Source: Actinomycetota bacterium
Lineage (GTDB): Bacteria > Actinomycetota > Actinomycetes > Nanopelagicales > Nanopelagicaceae
DNA length: 39,270 bases
Direction of reading: 5' to 3'
Assembly: GCA_009917815.1 (NCBI GenBank)
Contig: RGER01000002.1
Location: forward strand, 1 to 39,270
The notes under the pieces were generated by a model. The model had not been told where the DNA came from, searched no databases, and saw only the letters and a program-made list of their open reading frames with translations. The position numbers were made by a program, and so were the translations under genes. Below are positions 1-14,785 of this stretch, in pieces; within the stretch, counting starts at the first letter, position 1, and each line of letters starts with the position of its first letter.

Positions 1-209
1 CGCCAGCATCGCGCCTGATCCTTAAGGCTGCTGGTGTTGAAAAGGGTTCGCCAATTCCGCACAAGCAAAAGGTTGCCAACATCACCCAAGCTCAAGTTCG
101 CGAAATTGCACAAACCAAAATGACAGATCTCAACGCCAACGATCTCGATGCTGCAAGCTTGATCATCGCTGGTACCGCTCGATCAATGGGCATCACCGTT
201 TCCGAGTAA
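1..209 (+). CDS. rplK: 50S ribosomal protein L11, C-terminal part (5' end outside window)
   Basis: Frame from nt 3 reads [68 protein letters not shown], a typical L11 C-terminus, directly upstream of rplA. Confidence 0.95.
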   Translation, partial: PASRLILKAAGVEKGSPIPHKQKVANITQAQVREIAQTKMTDLNANDLDAASLIIAGTARSMGITVSE

Positions 210-292
210 CTACTCGTTAACAACAACTCAAGAAGTTTGTGGGAGAACCTCGCTGGTTCGTTTACCACAACTCCGAAAATCAAGGAGCAGAA

Positions 293-1003
293 ATGAAGCG
301 CAGTAAGGCTTACAAGGCCGCGATCGCCAAGATTGAAGTAGATCGCATCTATACCCCGCTCGAGGCTTGCCGTCTCGCGCGCGAAACATCAACCACGAAG
401 TACGACGCGACAGTTGAAGTTGCTCTCTGCCTCGGTGTTGATCCGCGTAAGGCTGATCAAATGGTGCGTAGCACCGTCAACCTTCCGCACGGCACTGGTA
501 AGACCGCACGGGTCCTGGTCTTTGCTGGTGGCGAGCGCGCTGAAGAAGCACGTGCTGCGGGCGCCGACATTGTCGGTGCAGATGAATTGATCGATGAAGT
601 TGCCAAGGGCCGTCTCGATTTCGATGCCGTTGTATCGACGCCAGACCTCATGGGCAAGGTGGGTCGTTTGGGTAAGGTCCTCGGACCTCGTGGCTTGATG
701 CCCAACCCCAAGACCGGCACCGTGACCACTGATGTGGCCAAGGCCGTTGAAGACATCAAGGGCGGAAAGATTGAATTCCGCGTAGATAAGAACGCCAACC
801 TCCACTTCATCATTGGTAAGACCTCCTTTACCGAGACCCAATTGGTAGAGAATTACGCTGCTGCCATTGAAGAAGTTCTCCGCGCCAAGCCCTCATCGGC
901 AAAGGGCCGTTTCATCAAGAAGGCGACGCTCTCCACCACGATGGGACCTGGAATTCAAGTGGATTCCAGCCTCGGTCGTGAGACGGTCGCCAGCAACGGA
1001 TAG
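293..1003 (+). CDS. rplA: 50S ribosomal protein L1
   Basis: [10 protein letters not shown]...[15 protein letters not shown]...; start at ATG 293 after AAGGAG, inside the longer ORF 239..1003. Confidence 0.97.
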   Translation: MKRSKAYKAAIAKIEVDRIYTPLEACRLARETSTTKYDATVEVALCLGVDPRKADQMVRSTVNLPHGTGKTARVLVFAGGERAEEARAAGADIVGADELIDEVAKGRLDFDAVVSTPDLMGKVGRLGKVLGPRGLMPNPKTGTVTTDVAKAVEDIKGGKIEFRVDKNANLHFIIGKTSFTETQLVENYAAAIEEVLRAKPSSAKGRFIKKATLSTTMGPGIQVDSSLGRETVASNG

Positions 1004-1014
1004 TGATTTCAGAA

Positions 1015-1057
1015 GGTGGACGCGCCGCTGTTTTGACGGTAGCGCGTCCACCCTTTT
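1015..1057 (+). terminator. Terminator-like hairpin after rplA
   Basis: Perfect 10-bp inverted repeat GGTGGACGCG (1015-1024) / CGCGTCCACC (1043-1052), followed by CTTTT. Confidence 0.7.
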
Positions 1058-1059
1058 AC

Positions 1060-1140
1060 GCTCTGCCTATACCAAAGACCGCAGGTAGGAAGTTTTAAAG
1101 GTCGAAAGACCGCCCGCGTAGGTGAGAAGGTCCATTCGTG
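1060..1140 (+). ncRNA. Ribosomal protein L10 leader-like element
   Basis: Between rplA and rplJ; ACCAAAGACCGCAGGT...GGTC-GAAA-GACC...CCGCGTAGGTGAG resembles the L10(L12) binding leader found upstream of bacterial rplJ. Boundaries approximate. Confidence 0.65.
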
Positions 1141-1141
1141 G

Positions 1142-1176
1142 TCCCGGTCGCCTCGCGCGCCGGGATTTTTGATTTT
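1142..1176 (+). terminator. Attenuator-like intrinsic terminator in the rplJ leader
   Basis: TCCCGG (1142-1147) / CCGGGA (1160-1165), followed by TTTTTGATTTTT, about 50 nt before the rplJ start. Confidence 0.6.
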
Positions 1177-1225
1177 TAGCCGAATATCTAGGTCCGCGGA
1201 GTTCGCACCATCGAAAGGAAGCCAC

Positions 1226-1738
1226 ATGGCCCGCCCAGACAAGGCAGCTGCAGTCGCTGAGCTCGCGGAGGATTTCCGTACCGCTCAAGCCACTGTGTTG
1301 ACCGAGTACCGCGGCTTATCGGTCGCTGCGCTCAAAGAGCTTCGCCGCTCACTTGGCGCTTCTACCAAGTACGCCGTCGTCAAGAACACCTTGACGAAGA
1401 TCGCTGCCCGCGAGGCTGGCGTGACTGTTCCGGATGAGCTTCTTGCTGGTCCTTCGGCTCTCGCCTTCATTAAGGGTGATCCAGTCGTCGCCGCTAAGAG
1501 CCTTCGCGACTTCGCAAAAGCACATCCACTCTTGATCATCAAGGGCGGCATCCTCGATGGCAAGGCGCTCTCACCGAAAGAGATTGCCAAGTTGGCAGAT
1601 CTCGAATCACGTGAGGTGCTCCTCGCCAAGCTCGCAGGTGCAATGAAGGCTTCGATGTCGCAAGCCGCAGCGCTCTTTGCAGCACCACTTTCTAAGACCG
1701 TCCGCACGATCGAAGCGCTCAAGGCGCAGAAGTCATAG
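1226..1738 (+). CDS. rplJ: 50S ribosomal protein L10
   Basis: [43 protein letters not shown]...; ATG 1226 after GAAAGGAAG. Confidence 0.97.
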   Translation: MARPDKAAAVAELAEDFRTAQATVLTEYRGLSVAALKELRRSLGASTKYAVVKNTLTKIAAREAGVTVPDELLAGPSALAFIKGDPVVAAKSLRDFAKAHPLLIIKGGILDGKALSPKEIAKLADLESREVLLAKLAGAMKASMSQAAALFAAPLSKTVRTIEALKAQKS

Positions 1739-1834
1739 GGCTGACCCGCCCCCGTTCGGCGTAAGTCGAACACACCCCATCACGGCCAGAATTCAGGTTC
1801 ACCTGGAGTCGGGTCAGAACCGAAAGGAAGCACA

Positions 1835-2230
1835 ATGGCAAAGCTCAGCACTGGAGATCTCCTCGAGAGCTTCAAGGAAATGACCCTCATCGAGCTCTCT
1901 GAGTTCGTTTCACTCTTCGAAGAGACCTTCGGCGTCACCGCAGCTGCACCTGTTGCAGTTGCCGCTGCCCCTGCCGCCGGTGGAGCCGCTGGTGGCGCCG
2001 CTGCCGCTGCAGAAGATCAAGATGAGTTCGACGTCATCCTCGAAGATGCCGGCGCTCAGAAGATCGCAGTCATCAAGGAAGTTCGTACCTTCACGAACCT
2101 CGGTCTGAAGGAAGCTAAGGATCTCGTTGACGCAGCTCCTGCCACGATCCTTGAGAAGACCAACAAAGAGACCGCAGAGAAGGCAAAGGCAGCCCTTGAG
2201 GCAGCTGGCGCTAAGGCTGCAATCAAGTAA
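1835..2230 (+). CDS. rplL: 50S ribosomal protein L7/L12
   Basis: [46 protein letters not shown]... with C-terminal [25 protein letters not shown]. Confidence 0.98.
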   Translation: MAKLSTGDLLESFKEMTLIELSEFVSLFEETFGVTAAAPVAVAAAPAAGGAAGGAAAAAEDQDEFDVILEDAGAQKIAVIKEVRTFTNLGLKEAKDLVDAAPATILEKTNKETAEKAKAALEAAGAKAAIK

Positions 2231-2285
2231 TTTGCTCCACCCGCACTCACTCTGAGTGCACCTGCACTTGTCGTGGTTAGGCGGG

Positions 2286-2309
2286 GGTGGATCGGGAGAC
2301 CGGTCCACC
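2286..2309 (+). other. 10-bp hairpin with GAGA (GNRA-type) loop in the rplL-rpoB spacer
   Basis: GGTGGATCGG (2286-2295) - GAGA - CCGGTCCACC (2300-2309), one T:G wobble, no U-tract after it. Confidence 0.7.
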
Positions 2310-2515
2310 TGCGTCTGGCACGAGGATGTAAAACTCCATACACCACACAGTCATATATCGGGCGAAAGTGGTCGAAACGGGCGCGAATTGCTATGAGCGC
2401 GACGTAACGACTACTCTCGCCCTTTGCGCACTCTTGACCGAAACTGACTGCATTTCGATTTGCAGGCAGTGATTAAGCGTGCGTTGCTCCCGTCAGGCCC
2501 TCGGAAGGATCTCTC

Positions 2516-5500
2516 TTGGCCGCCACGCGATCGAAGAACGCTACTGCCCCTCGCCGCCTATCGTTTGCAAAGATTCGGGAGCCCCTTGAGGTTCCCAATC
2601 TCCTTGCACTTCAAGTTGAAAGTGTGGATTGGTTGCTCGGTAACGAGCTCTGGCGCGAACGCGTCAAACAATCCGCTGCAGCCGGCGCCGCCGTGCCTGC
2701 ACAATCTGGTCTGGAAGAGATCTTTGAAGAGATCAGTCCCATCGAGGACTTCCAGGGCACGATGAGCCTCTCATTCCGCGATCACCGCTTCGAACCACCG
2801 AAGTACTCGATCGATGAGTGCAAAGAGCGCGACATCACCTACGCCGCACCGCTCTTCCTCACGGCAGAGTTCATGAATAACACCACTGGCGAAATCAAGA
2901 GCCAGACCGTGTTCATGGGCGACTTCCCGTTGATGACCCCACGCGGCACCTTTGTCATTAACGGCACGGAGCGTGTAGTTGTATCGCAACTCGTCCGTTC
3001 GCCTGGCGTCTACTTCGAGCGCACGATTGATAAGGCGACCGATAAAGACATCTGGACGACCAAGATCATTCCAAGTCGTGGTGCTTGGCTCGAACTCGAA
3101 ATCGATAAGAAAGACATGGTTGGTGTTCGCATTGACCGCAAGCGTAAGCAATCCATCACTGTCCTCTTGAAGGCACTTGGTTGGGATAACGCGCGCATCC
3201 TTGAAGAGTTCGGCGAGTACGAATCCATGCGCCTCACTCTCGAAAAGGATCACACCTCAACGCAAGATGAGGCTCTTCTCGATATTTACCGCAAACTCCG
3301 TCCAGGCGAGCCTCCTACACGTGAAGCTGCCCAGACTCTCCTCGAGAATCTCTACTTCAATCCCAAGCGTTATGACCTCGCCAAGGTGGGTCGTTACAAG
3401 ATCAACAAGAAGCTTGGTCTTGATCACGATCTTAAGAAGAACACGCTTACGATCGATGATCTCGTGGCTTCGATCCACTACATCCTCAAGCTCTCACTTG
3501 GTGTGCAGATTATGGATTCCGTCCGTGGTCAAGTGCGTGTAGAAATCGACGATATCGATCACTTCGGTAACCGTCGCCTTCGCACCGTCGGTGAATTGAT
3601 TCAGAATCAAGTACGCACTGGGCTTTCGCGTATGGAGCGCGTGGTTCGCGAACGTATGACAACTCAAGACGTCGAAGCGATCACGCCACAAACGTTGATC
3701 AACATTCGTCCAGTAGTGGCGAGCATCAAGGAGTTCTTCGGCACTTCACAGCTCAGCCAGTTCATGGATCAAACCAACCCGCTTGCAGGTCTCACGCATA
3801 AGCGTCGTCTCTCTGCATTGGGACCTGGTGGTCTCTCTCGTGAGCGCGCAGGTTTCGAAGTTCGTGACGTTCACCCGTCGCACTACGGCCGCATGTGCCC
3901 GATTGAAACTCCAGAAGGTCCAAACATCGGTCTTATCGGATCACTCGCAACCTTCGCGCGCATCAATGCGTTCGGTTTCGTAGAGACCCCCTACCGCAAG
4001 GTCACTAAGGGTAAGGTCACCGATCAAATCGATTACCTCACTGCTGATGATGAAGATGAGCACGTAATTGCCCAGGCAAATGCGCCGCTTAATCCAGATA
4101 ACACTTTTGCTGAGGCGCGTGTTCTCGTTCGTCGTAAGGGTGGCGAAGTTGAATACATCCCTGGCGATGATGTCGACTACATGGACGTCTCACCACGCCA
4201 AATGGTTTCTGTTGCAACCGCAATGATTCCATTCCTCGAGCACGACGATGCTAACCGCGCCCTCATGGGTTCGAACATGCAACGCCAGTCGGTGCCATTG
4301 CTCCGTAGCGAGGCCCCACTCGTGGGTACTGGCATGGAGTATCGCGCCGCTGTCGATGCTGGCGATGTCGTGGTCTCTGAAAAGGCTGGTGTAGTTACCG
4401 AAGTTGCTGCTGATCACGTCACCGTGATGGCCGACGACGGTTCGTACCAGACCTACCGCCTTCGTAAGTTTGTACGTTCCAATCAAGGAACCTGCATCAA
4501 CCAGAAGGTCATCGTCTCAGAAGGTCAACGCTTGGAGGCCAGTCAAGTCATCGCCGATGGTCCTTGCACCGACTCCGGTGAAATGGCGCTTGGTAAGAAC
4601 CTGCTCGTGGCTTTCATGCCCTGGGAAGGTCATAACTACGAAGACGCGATCATCCTGAACCAACGTCTCGTGCAAGATGACGTGCTCTCTTCGATTCATA
4701 TCGAAGAACACGAAGTTGATGCCCGCGATACCAAGTTGGGACCAGAGGAAATCACCCGCGACATTCCAAACGTCAGCGAAGAGGTGCTTGCAGATCTCGA
4801 CGATCGCGGCATTATTCGCGTAGGCGCCGATGTTGTCACTGGCGATATTTTGGTTGGCAAGGTGACGCCAAAGGGCGAGACTGAACTGACGCCGGAAGAG
4901 CGCTTGCTTCGTGCCATCTTCGGTGAGAAGGCGCGCGAAGTGCGCGATACCTCACTCAAGGTGCCACACGGCGAGTCCGGCAAAGTCATTGCAGTAAAGG
5001 TCTTCGACTCAGAAGATGGTTACGAACTTCCACCAGGGGTTAACCAACTCGTGCGCGTGTATGTTGCGCAAAAGCGCAAGATCACTGAAGGCGACAAGCT
5101 TGCTGGCCGTCACGGCAACAAGGGTGTTATTTCAAAGATTCTTCCCGCTGAAGATATGCCGTTCCTCGAAGATGGCACCCCCGTCGATATCGTCCTCAAC
5201 CCACTCGGCGTGCCAGGGCGTATGAATGTCGGCCAGGTGCTCGAAACACATCTTGGTTGGGTCGCAAAGCAAGGCTGGGAAATTGAGGGTGACGACGAAG
5301 AGTGGAAGCAAAATCTTCGGGCAATTGGTGCAGATAAGGGCGCACCCAATACCAACGTCGCAACTCCCGTATTCGATGGCGCTCGCGAAGAAGAGATCAC
5401 CGGATTGCTTTCGGTGGCTACTCCAAACCGTGATGGCGATCGCATGGTGGGCAGCAACGGTAAGGCGCGTCTCTTCGACGGCCGTACTGGTGAGCCTTAC

Positions 5501-5974
5501 AAGCAACCTATCGCTGTGGGCTACATCTACATCTTGAAGTTGCTCCACTTGGTCGACGACAAGATCCACGCACGTTCAACCGGTCCATACTCCATGATCA
5601 CTCAGCAACCACTCGGTGGTAAGGCTCAGTTCGGTGGACAGCGCTTCGGCGAAATGGAGGTCTGGGCTCTCGAGGCTTACGGCGCTTCGTATGCGTTGCA
5701 AGAGTTGCTCACGATCAAGTCGGATGACGTCTTGGGTCGCGTGAAGGTCTACGAAGCAATCGTTAAGGGCGAAAATATTCCTGAGCCTGGCATCCCTGAG
5801 TCATTCAAGGTGCTTATCAAGGAAATGCAATCGCTCTGCCTAAATGTCGAAGTTCTCTCATCGGATGGTTCGTCCATCGAAATGCGAGATACAGATGATG
5901 AAGTCTTCCGCGCCGCTGAAGAACTCGGTATCGACCTCTCTCGGCGCGAGCCGAGCAGTGTCGAAGAAGTCTGA
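2516..5974 (+). CDS. rpoB: DNA-directed RNA polymerase subunit beta
   Basis: 1152 aa with [48 protein letters not shown] and [27 protein letters not shown] start at 2516. Confidence 0.98.
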   Translation: MAATRSKNATAPRRLSFAKIREPLEVPNLLALQVESVDWLLGNELWRERVKQSAAAGAAVPAQSGLEEIFEEISPIEDFQGTMSLSFRDHRFEPPKYSIDECKERDITYAAPLFLTAEFMNNTTGEIKSQTVFMGDFPLMTPRGTFVINGTERVVVSQLVRSPGVYFERTIDKATDKDIWTTKIIPSRGAWLELEIDKKDMVGVRIDRKRKQSITVLLKALGWDNARILEEFGEYESMRLTLEKDHTSTQDEALLDIYRKLRPGEPPTREAAQTLLENLYFNPKRYDLAKVGRYKINKKLGLDHDLKKNTLTIDDLVASIHYILKLSLGVQIMDSVRGQVRVEIDDIDHFGNRRLRTVGELIQNQVRTGLSRMERVVRERMTTQDVEAITPQTLINIRPVVASIKEFFGTSQLSQFMDQTNPLAGLTHKRRLSALGPGGLSRERAGFEVRDVHPSHYGRMCPIETPEGPNIGLIGSLATFARINAFGFVETPYRKVTKGKVTDQIDYLTADDEDEHVIAQANAPLNPDNTFAEARVLVRRKGGEVEYIPGDDVDYMDVSPRQMVSVATAMIPFLEHDDANRALMGSNMQRQSVPLLRSEAPLVGTGMEYRAAVDAGDVVVSEKAGVVTEVAADHVTVMADDGSYQTYRLRKFVRSNQGTCINQKVIVSEGQRLEASQVIADGPCTDSGEMALGKNLLVAFMPWEGHNYEDAIILNQRLVQDDVLSSIHIEEHEVDARDTKLGPEEITRDIPNVSEEVLADLDDRGIIRVGADVVTGDILVGKVTPKGETELTPEERLLRAIFGEKAREVRDTSLKVPHGESGKVIAVKVFDSEDGYELPPGVNQLVRVYVAQKRKITEGDKLAGRHGNKGVISKILPAEDMPFLEDGTPVDIVLNPLGVPGRMNVGQVLETHLGWVAKQGWEIEGDDEEWKQNLRAIGADKGAPNTNVATPVFDGAREEEITGLLSVATPNRDGDRMVGSNGKARLFDGRTGEPYKQPIAVGYIYILKLLHLVDDKIHARSTGPYSMITQQPLGGKAQFGGQRFGEMEVWALEAYGASYALQELLTIKSDDVLGRVKVYEAIVKGENIPEPGIPESFKVLIKEMQSLCLNVEVLSSDGSSIEMRDTDDEVFRAAEELGIDLSRREPSSVEEV

Positions 5975-5989
5975 CGAGAGGATTACTAG

Positions 5990-9856
<3,867 letters not shown>

Positions 9857-9881
9857 TTTTCAAAAAACCTCATGCAGGCCT

Positions 9882-9920
9882 GAGCCGACTCACCGAGTTT
9901 TGACCTCGGAGAGTCGGCTC
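9882..9920 (+). terminator. Long hairpin after rpoC, no U-tract
   Basis: GAGCCGACTC (9882-9891) / GAGTCGGCTC (9911-9920) with inner CCGAG (9893-9897) / CTCGG (9905-9909) across one A:A mismatch; followed by GGCTAGCCTGC rather than T's. Confidence 0.55.
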
Positions 9921-10026
9921 GGCTAGCCTGCGGGGCTGCTGGTCTTGCGATCAGTAGGCAATCAATCGAAAGTGCGATTGCGCCTCTCCGGTCAGCGTGC
10001 GACACGCCCGACCGCGGGGGCAGGAG

Positions 10027-10094
10027 AGAGTAAAGCGCAGTACAGAGTGAAGCGCAGTACAGAGTGAAGCGCAGTACAGAGTGAAGAGCAGTTC
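10027..10094 (+). repeat. 17-bp tandem repeat, 4 copies (last degenerate), upstream of rpsL
   Basis: AGAGTAAAGCGCAGTAC, AGAGTGAAGCGCAGTAC, AGAGTGAAGCGCAGTAC, AGAGTGAAGAGCAGTTC are contiguous. Confidence 0.95.
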
Positions 10095-10112
10095 CGACAC
10101 GAAGGAGCGATA

Positions 10113-10490
10113 GTGCCAACTATCTCGCAGCTGGTTCGCAAGGGCCGCGCAGACAAGTCGAGTAAGACCAAGACTCCTGCGCTCAAAGGTAGCCCTCAAC
10201 GACGTGGCGTATGCACGCGCGTCTACACAACCACACCGAAGAAGCCGAACTCGGCACTTCGCAAAGTGGCTCGTGTGCGTCTCACCAGTGGCATGGAAAT
10301 CACGGCATATATCCCCGGTGTGGGACATAACCTCCAAGAGCACTCCATCGTTCTTGTTCGTGGCGGCCGCGTGAAGGATCTTCCCGGCGTTCGTTACAAG
10401 ATCGTTCGTGGATCACTCGATACCCAAGGTGTTAAGAACCGTAAGCAGGCGCGTAGCCGTTACGGTGCAAAGAGGGAGAAGAAGGCCTAA
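10113..10490 (+). CDS. rpsL: 30S ribosomal protein S12
   Basis: [12 protein letters not shown]...[65 protein letters not shown] start after GAAGGAG. Confidence 0.98.
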   Translation: MPTISQLVRKGRADKSSKTKTPALKGSPQRRGVCTRVYTTTPKKPNSALRKVARVRLTSGMEITAYIPGVGHNLQEHSIVLVRGGRVKDLPGVRYKIVRGSLDTQGVKNRKQARSRYGAKREKKA

Positions 10491-10960
10491 TGCCACGTAA
10501 AGGACCTGCCACTAAGAATCCAGTTGTTATCGATCCGGTTTACAACTCACCAGTTGTGACCGCACTCGTTAACAAAGTTCTCTTGCACGGCAAGCGCTCT
10601 TCCGCAGAGCGCATCGTCTACACCGCACTCGAAGGCTGCCGCGAGAAGACTGGTGCCGATCCGGTAATCACTCTCAAGCGCGCGCTCGACAATGTGAAGC
10701 CTGCACTCGAAGTTCGTAGCCGTCGCGTCGGTGGCGCTACCTACCAGGTTCCTGTCGAAGTAAAGCCTGCTCGCTCAAATACTCTTGCTCTTCGCTGGTT
10801 GGTGCACTTCTCACGCGAGCGTCGCGAGAAGTCCATGGCTGAGCGTCTTATGAATGAGTTGATTGATGCCAGCAATGGCCTCGGTGCTTCGGTGAAGCGT
10901 CGCGAAGACACCCACAAGATGGCGGAGTCCAACAAGGCCTTCGCTCACTACCGCTGGTAA
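10490..10960 (+). CDS. rpsG: 30S ribosomal protein S7
   Basis: [37 protein letters not shown]...; start overlaps the rpsL stop (TAATG). Confidence 0.98.
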   Translation: MPRKGPATKNPVVIDPVYNSPVVTALVNKVLLHGKRSSAERIVYTALEGCREKTGADPVITLKRALDNVKPALEVRSRRVGGATYQVPVEVKPARSNTLALRWLVHFSRERREKSMAERLMNELIDASNGLGASVKRREDTHKMAESNKAFAHYRW

Positions 10961-10977
10961 TTCGAAGGAGATAAATC

Positions 10978-13080
10978 GTGGCTACAGAAACCGCAATCGA
11001 CCTCGCCAAGGTGCGCAACATCGGCATCATGGCTCATATCGACGCGGGCAAAACCACCACGACAGAGCGCATTCTGTTCTACACCGGTATCAACTACAAG
11101 ATCGGTGAAGTACATGAAGGCGCGGCGACGATGGACTGGATGGAGCAAGAGCAAGAGCGTGGAATCACCATCACCTCTGCTGCTACAACTTGTATGTGGC
11201 ACGACCACCTCATCAACATCATCGACACTCCTGGCCACGTAGATTTCACCGTTGAGGTAGAGCGTTCACTTCGCGTACTCGATGGCGCCGTTGCAGTTTT
11301 CGATGGCGTAGCGGGCGTAGAACCACAATCTGAAACCGTATGGCGTCAAGCAGATCGCTACAAAGTTCCACGTATCTGCTTCATCAATAAGCTCGATCGC
11401 ACTGGTGCCAACTTCCAAATGTGTGTCGACATGATCATCTCTCGCCTCAACGCGACTCCGCTCGTTCTCCAAATCCCCATTGGCAACGAAGGTGACTTCA
11501 TCGGCGTCGTCGACTTGCTCGCAATGAAGGCGCTCACTTGGCGCGGCGAGACTCAAAAGGGTGAAGATTACAAAATTGAAGAGATCCCCGCTGATCTCAA
11601 AGAGGCTGCAGATGCAGCACGCCACCTGCTCATTGAAACTCTTGCTGACAAAGACGACGTGATCATGGAGAAGTACCTCGATGGTCAAGATCTTTCAGAA
11701 GCGGAGTTGATTGCTGGTATTCGCCGTGCAACTCTCGCGGACAAACTCACTCCTGTGCTTACCGGTTCCGCATTCAAGAACAAGGGTGTGCAACCCATGC
11801 TCGACGCTGTGAACCGCTACCTCCCGAGCCCGCTCGACGTAGAGTCGATCGTCGGACACAAGCAAGGAGACGAGAGCGTCGAAGTTCTCCGTCACCCCGA
11901 TAATAAAGAACCCTTCTCTGCACTTGCCTTCAAAATCATGAGAGATCCTCACCTCGGAAAACTCACCTTCATTCGAATCTACTCAGGCCTTCTTGAGACA
12001 GGTTCACAAGTTCTTAATAGCACCAAGGATCGCAAAGAGCGCATCGGCAAGATCTATCAGATGCACGCGAATAAGCGCGAAGAGCGCGAAAGCGCCGGCG
12101 CCGGCATGATCGTTGCCGTGATGGGTCTTAAGGACACCACCACTGGCGAGACACTCTGTGATTCAGCGAATCCAGTAGTGCTCGAATCGATGAGCTTCCC
12201 TAACCCAGTTATCTCGGTCGCTATCGAGCCAAAGACGAAGAGCGATCAAGAGAAACTTGGAATTGCGATTCAAAGTCTTGCTGAAGAAGATCCCACTTTC
12301 CATGTGCACACCGACTTAGAGACGGGTCAAACCATCATCGGCGGTATGGGCGAGCTTCACCTTGAAATCCTCGTCGACCGTATGCGTCGCGAGTTCAAGG
12401 TAGAGGCAAACGTTGGTAAGCCACAGGTTGCTTATCGCGAGACTCTCCGTCGCGCAGTCGAGAAGCACGATTACACCCACAAGAAGCAGACCGGTGGATC
12501 AGGTCAATTCGCAAAGGTGCAAATCTCGGTTCATCCGCTTCCTGCCGATAGTGCAGTCGCTTACGAATTCGATAACAAGGTCACCGGCGGACGTATCCCT
12601 CGCGAATACATTCCATCCGTAGACGCTGGTTGCCAAGATGGACTCAACTCAGGTCCGCTCGCTGGCTACCCGCTCGTAAACGTGAAGGTCACCCTCCTTG
12701 ATGGTGCCTATCACGATGTTGACTCTTCTGAACTTGCCTTCAAGATCGCTGGACTTCAAGCGTTCAAAGAGGCAGTACGTATGGCCGATCCTGCGCTCCT
12801 TGAACCCATCATGAGCGTTGAGGTCATCACCCCTGAAGACTTCATGGGCGATGTGATTGGCGATCTCAACTCTCGCCGTGGACAAATCCAGTCCATGGAC
12901 GAGCGGGCTGGTGCCCGAGTTGTTAAAGCCTTGGTTCCACTTTCAGAGATGTTCGGCTATGTCGGAGATCTACGAAGCCGGACCCAAGGTCGAGCAAGTT
13001 ACTCAATGCAATTCGACTCGTATGCAGAAGTTCCGGCAAACGTGTCAAAGGACATCATCGCCAAAGTTCGCGGCGAGTAA
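10978..13080 (+). CDS. fusA: Elongation factor G
   Basis: 700 aa; [55 protein letters not shown] start after GAAGGAG. Confidence 0.98.
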   Translation: MATETAIDLAKVRNIGIMAHIDAGKTTTTERILFYTGINYKIGEVHEGAATMDWMEQEQERGITITSAATTCMWHDHLINIIDTPGHVDFTVEVERSLRVLDGAVAVFDGVAGVEPQSETVWRQADRYKVPRICFINKLDRTGANFQMCVDMIISRLNATPLVLQIPIGNEGDFIGVVDLLAMKALTWRGETQKGEDYKIEEIPADLKEAADAARHLLIETLADKDDVIMEKYLDGQDLSEAELIAGIRRATLADKLTPVLTGSAFKNKGVQPMLDAVNRYLPSPLDVESIVGHKQGDESVEVLRHPDNKEPFSALAFKIMRDPHLGKLTFIRIYSGLLETGSQVLNSTKDRKERIGKIYQMHANKREERESAGAGMIVAVMGLKDTTTGETLCDSANPVVLESMSFPNPVISVAIEPKTKSDQEKLGIAIQSLAEEDPTFHVHTDLETGQTIIGGMGELHLEILVDRMRREFKVEANVGKPQVAYRETLRRAVEKHDYTHKKQTGGSGQFAKVQISVHPLPADSAVAYEFDNKVTGGRIPREYIPSVDAGCQDGLNSGPLAGYPLVNVKVTLLDGAYHDVDSSELAFKIAGLQAFKEAVRMADPALLEPIMSVEVITPEDFMGDVIGDLNSRRGQIQSMDERAGARVVKALVPLSEMFGYVGDLRSRTQGRASYSMQFDSYAEVPANVSKDIIAKVRGE

Positions 13081-13143
13081 GTCCAGCTCTACAAACCCGG
13101 CACATCCCAACAGCAGCGTTAACCAGAACACAGGAGGGCCCTC

Positions 13144-14337
13144 GTGGCAAAGGCAAAGTTCGAGCGGACAAAGCCGCACGTGAACATCGGCACCATTGGA
13201 CACATCGATCACGGTAAGACCACTCTTACTGCAGCGATCTCCAAGGTGCTTCACGACAAGTACCCAGACATCAACCCCTTCACGCCATTCGATCAAATCG
13301 ATAAGGCCCCTGAAGAGCGTCAACGCGGTATCACGATTTCGATCGCGCATATCGAGTACCAGACTGAGAAGCGCCACTACGCGCACGTCGACTGCCCTGG
13401 TCACGCTGACTACATCAAGAACATGATCACTGGTGCCGCGCAGATGGACGGTGCAATCCTCGTGGTTGCCGCCACTGACGGCCCAATGCCACAGACCAAG
13501 GAGCACGTTCTCCTTGCTCGCCAAGTAGGCGTTCCTTACATCGTTGTCGCACTCAACAAGTCCGACATGGTCGATGATGAGGAAATCCTCGAGCTTGTCG
13601 AGATGGAAGTTCGTGAACTTCTTAGCAAGTACGAATTCCCTGGCGATGACCTCCCAGTTGTTCGCGTTTCTGCGCTTAAGGCGCTCGAAGGCGATGCCAA
13701 GTGGTCAGAGGCCCTCATCGGTCTCATGGACGCAGTCGATGCATCTATCCCAGAGCCCACTCGCGACATCGACAAGGCATTCCTCATGCCAGTTGAAGAC
13801 GTATTCACCATCACCGGTCGCGGAACCGTTATCACGGGCCGTATCGAGCGTGGCATCGTCAAGGTCAACGAAGAAGTCGAAATCGTGGGTATCCGCGAGA
13901 CTTCACAGAAGACCACCGTCACTGGTGTCGAAATGTTCCGCAAGCTCCTCGACGAAGGTCGTGCCGGTGAAAACGTCGGTCTCCTTCTCCGTGGAACCAA
14001 GCGCGAAGATGTTGAGCGCGGCATGGTTGTTGTTAAGCCAGGCTCGATCACTCCTCACACCGACTTCGAGGCTAACGTCTACATCCTTTCCAAGGATGAA
14101 GGTGGACGTCACACCCCGTTCTTCGACAACTACCGCCCACAGTTCTACTTCCGCACCACTGACGTCACTGGCGTCGTAACGTTGCCATCCGGCACCGAAA
14201 TGGTGATGCCTGGCGATAACACTGAGATGAATGTTGCACTCATCCAGCCAATCGCTATGGAAGAAGGACTTCGCTTCGCAATCCGCGAAGGTGGCCGCAC
14301 CGTTGGTGCAGGTCGTGTCACGAAGGTTCTCAAGTAA
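13144..14337 (+). CDS. tuf: Elongation factor Tu
   Basis: 397 aa; [73 protein letters not shown] start. Confidence 0.98.
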   Translation: MAKAKFERTKPHVNIGTIGHIDHGKTTLTAAISKVLHDKYPDINPFTPFDQIDKAPEERQRGITISIAHIEYQTEKRHYAHVDCPGHADYIKNMITGAAQMDGAILVVAATDGPMPQTKEHVLLARQVGVPYIVVALNKSDMVDDEEILELVEMEVRELLSKYEFPGDDLPVVRVSALKALEGDAKWSEALIGLMDAVDASIPEPTRDIDKAFLMPVEDVFTITGRGTVITGRIERGIVKVNEEVEIVGIRETSQKTTVTGVEMFRKLLDEGRAGENVGLLLRGTKREDVERGMVVVKPGSITPHTDFEANVYILSKDEGGRHTPFFDNYRPQFYFRTTDVTGVVTLPSGTEMVMPGDNTEMNVALIQPIAMEEGLRFAIREGGRTVGAGRVTKVLK

Positions 14338-14363
14338 TTCAGTAATACCTCTGGTTAATGCTG

Positions 14364-14395
14364 TTCTCGGTGGGGGAGCGATCCCCCACCGAGAA
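14364..14395 (+). terminator. Perfect 14-bp hairpin with GCGA loop between tuf and rpsJ, no U-tract
   Basis: TTCTCGGTGGGGGA (14364-14377) - GCGA - TCCCCCACCGAGAA (14382-14395). Confidence 0.65.
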
Positions 14396-14462
14396 ACCAC
14401 CAGAAAGCAGTACAGCAGAAAAGTTTGAAGTAGTAGCAACTTCTAGATAGAGAGTAGGAAAC

Positions 14463-14771
14463 ATGGCGGGACAGAAGATCCGCATCCGGCTCAAGGCATA
14501 TGACCATGAGGTCATTGACTCTTCGGCGAAGAAGATCGTCGAAACAGTCGAGCGTACTGGCGCGAAAGTTGCCGGTCCCGTTCCGTTGCCTACTGAGAAG
14601 AACATCTACTGCGTCATTCGTTCGCCTCACAAGTACAAGGACAGCCGTGAGCACTTCGAAATGCGCACGCACAAGCGCCTCATTGACATTCTCGACCCCA
14701 CGCCGAAGACCGTTGACTCACTTATGCGTCTCGATCTTCCCGCTGGTGTCGATATCGAGATCAAGCTCTAG
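14463..14771 (+). CDS. rpsJ: 30S ribosomal protein S10
   Basis: [47 protein letters not shown]... Confidence 0.98.
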   Translation: MAGQKIRIRLKAYDHEVIDSSAKKIVETVERTGAKVAGPVPLPTEKNIYCVIRSPHKYKDSREHFEMRTHKRLIDILDPTPKTVDSLMRLDLPAGVDIEIKL

Positions 14772-14785
14772 ATAGGACCGGAGAG

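Noticed and set aside
389-841. Long minus-strand ORFs opposite rplA (389..841 and 457..813)
   Set aside because: Shadow ORFs antisense to a certain ribosomal gene; no recognisable domains, composition follows the complementary codons.
10027-10094. CRISPR array upstream of rpsL
   Set aside because: Units are directly abutting 17-mers with no spacers and no cas genes nearby.
9951-10343. Minus-strand ORFs with repeated [17 protein letters not shown] peptides
   Set aside because: The peptide repeats are just the reverse translation of the 17-bp DNA tandem repeat upstream of rpsL; overlaps rpsL antisense.
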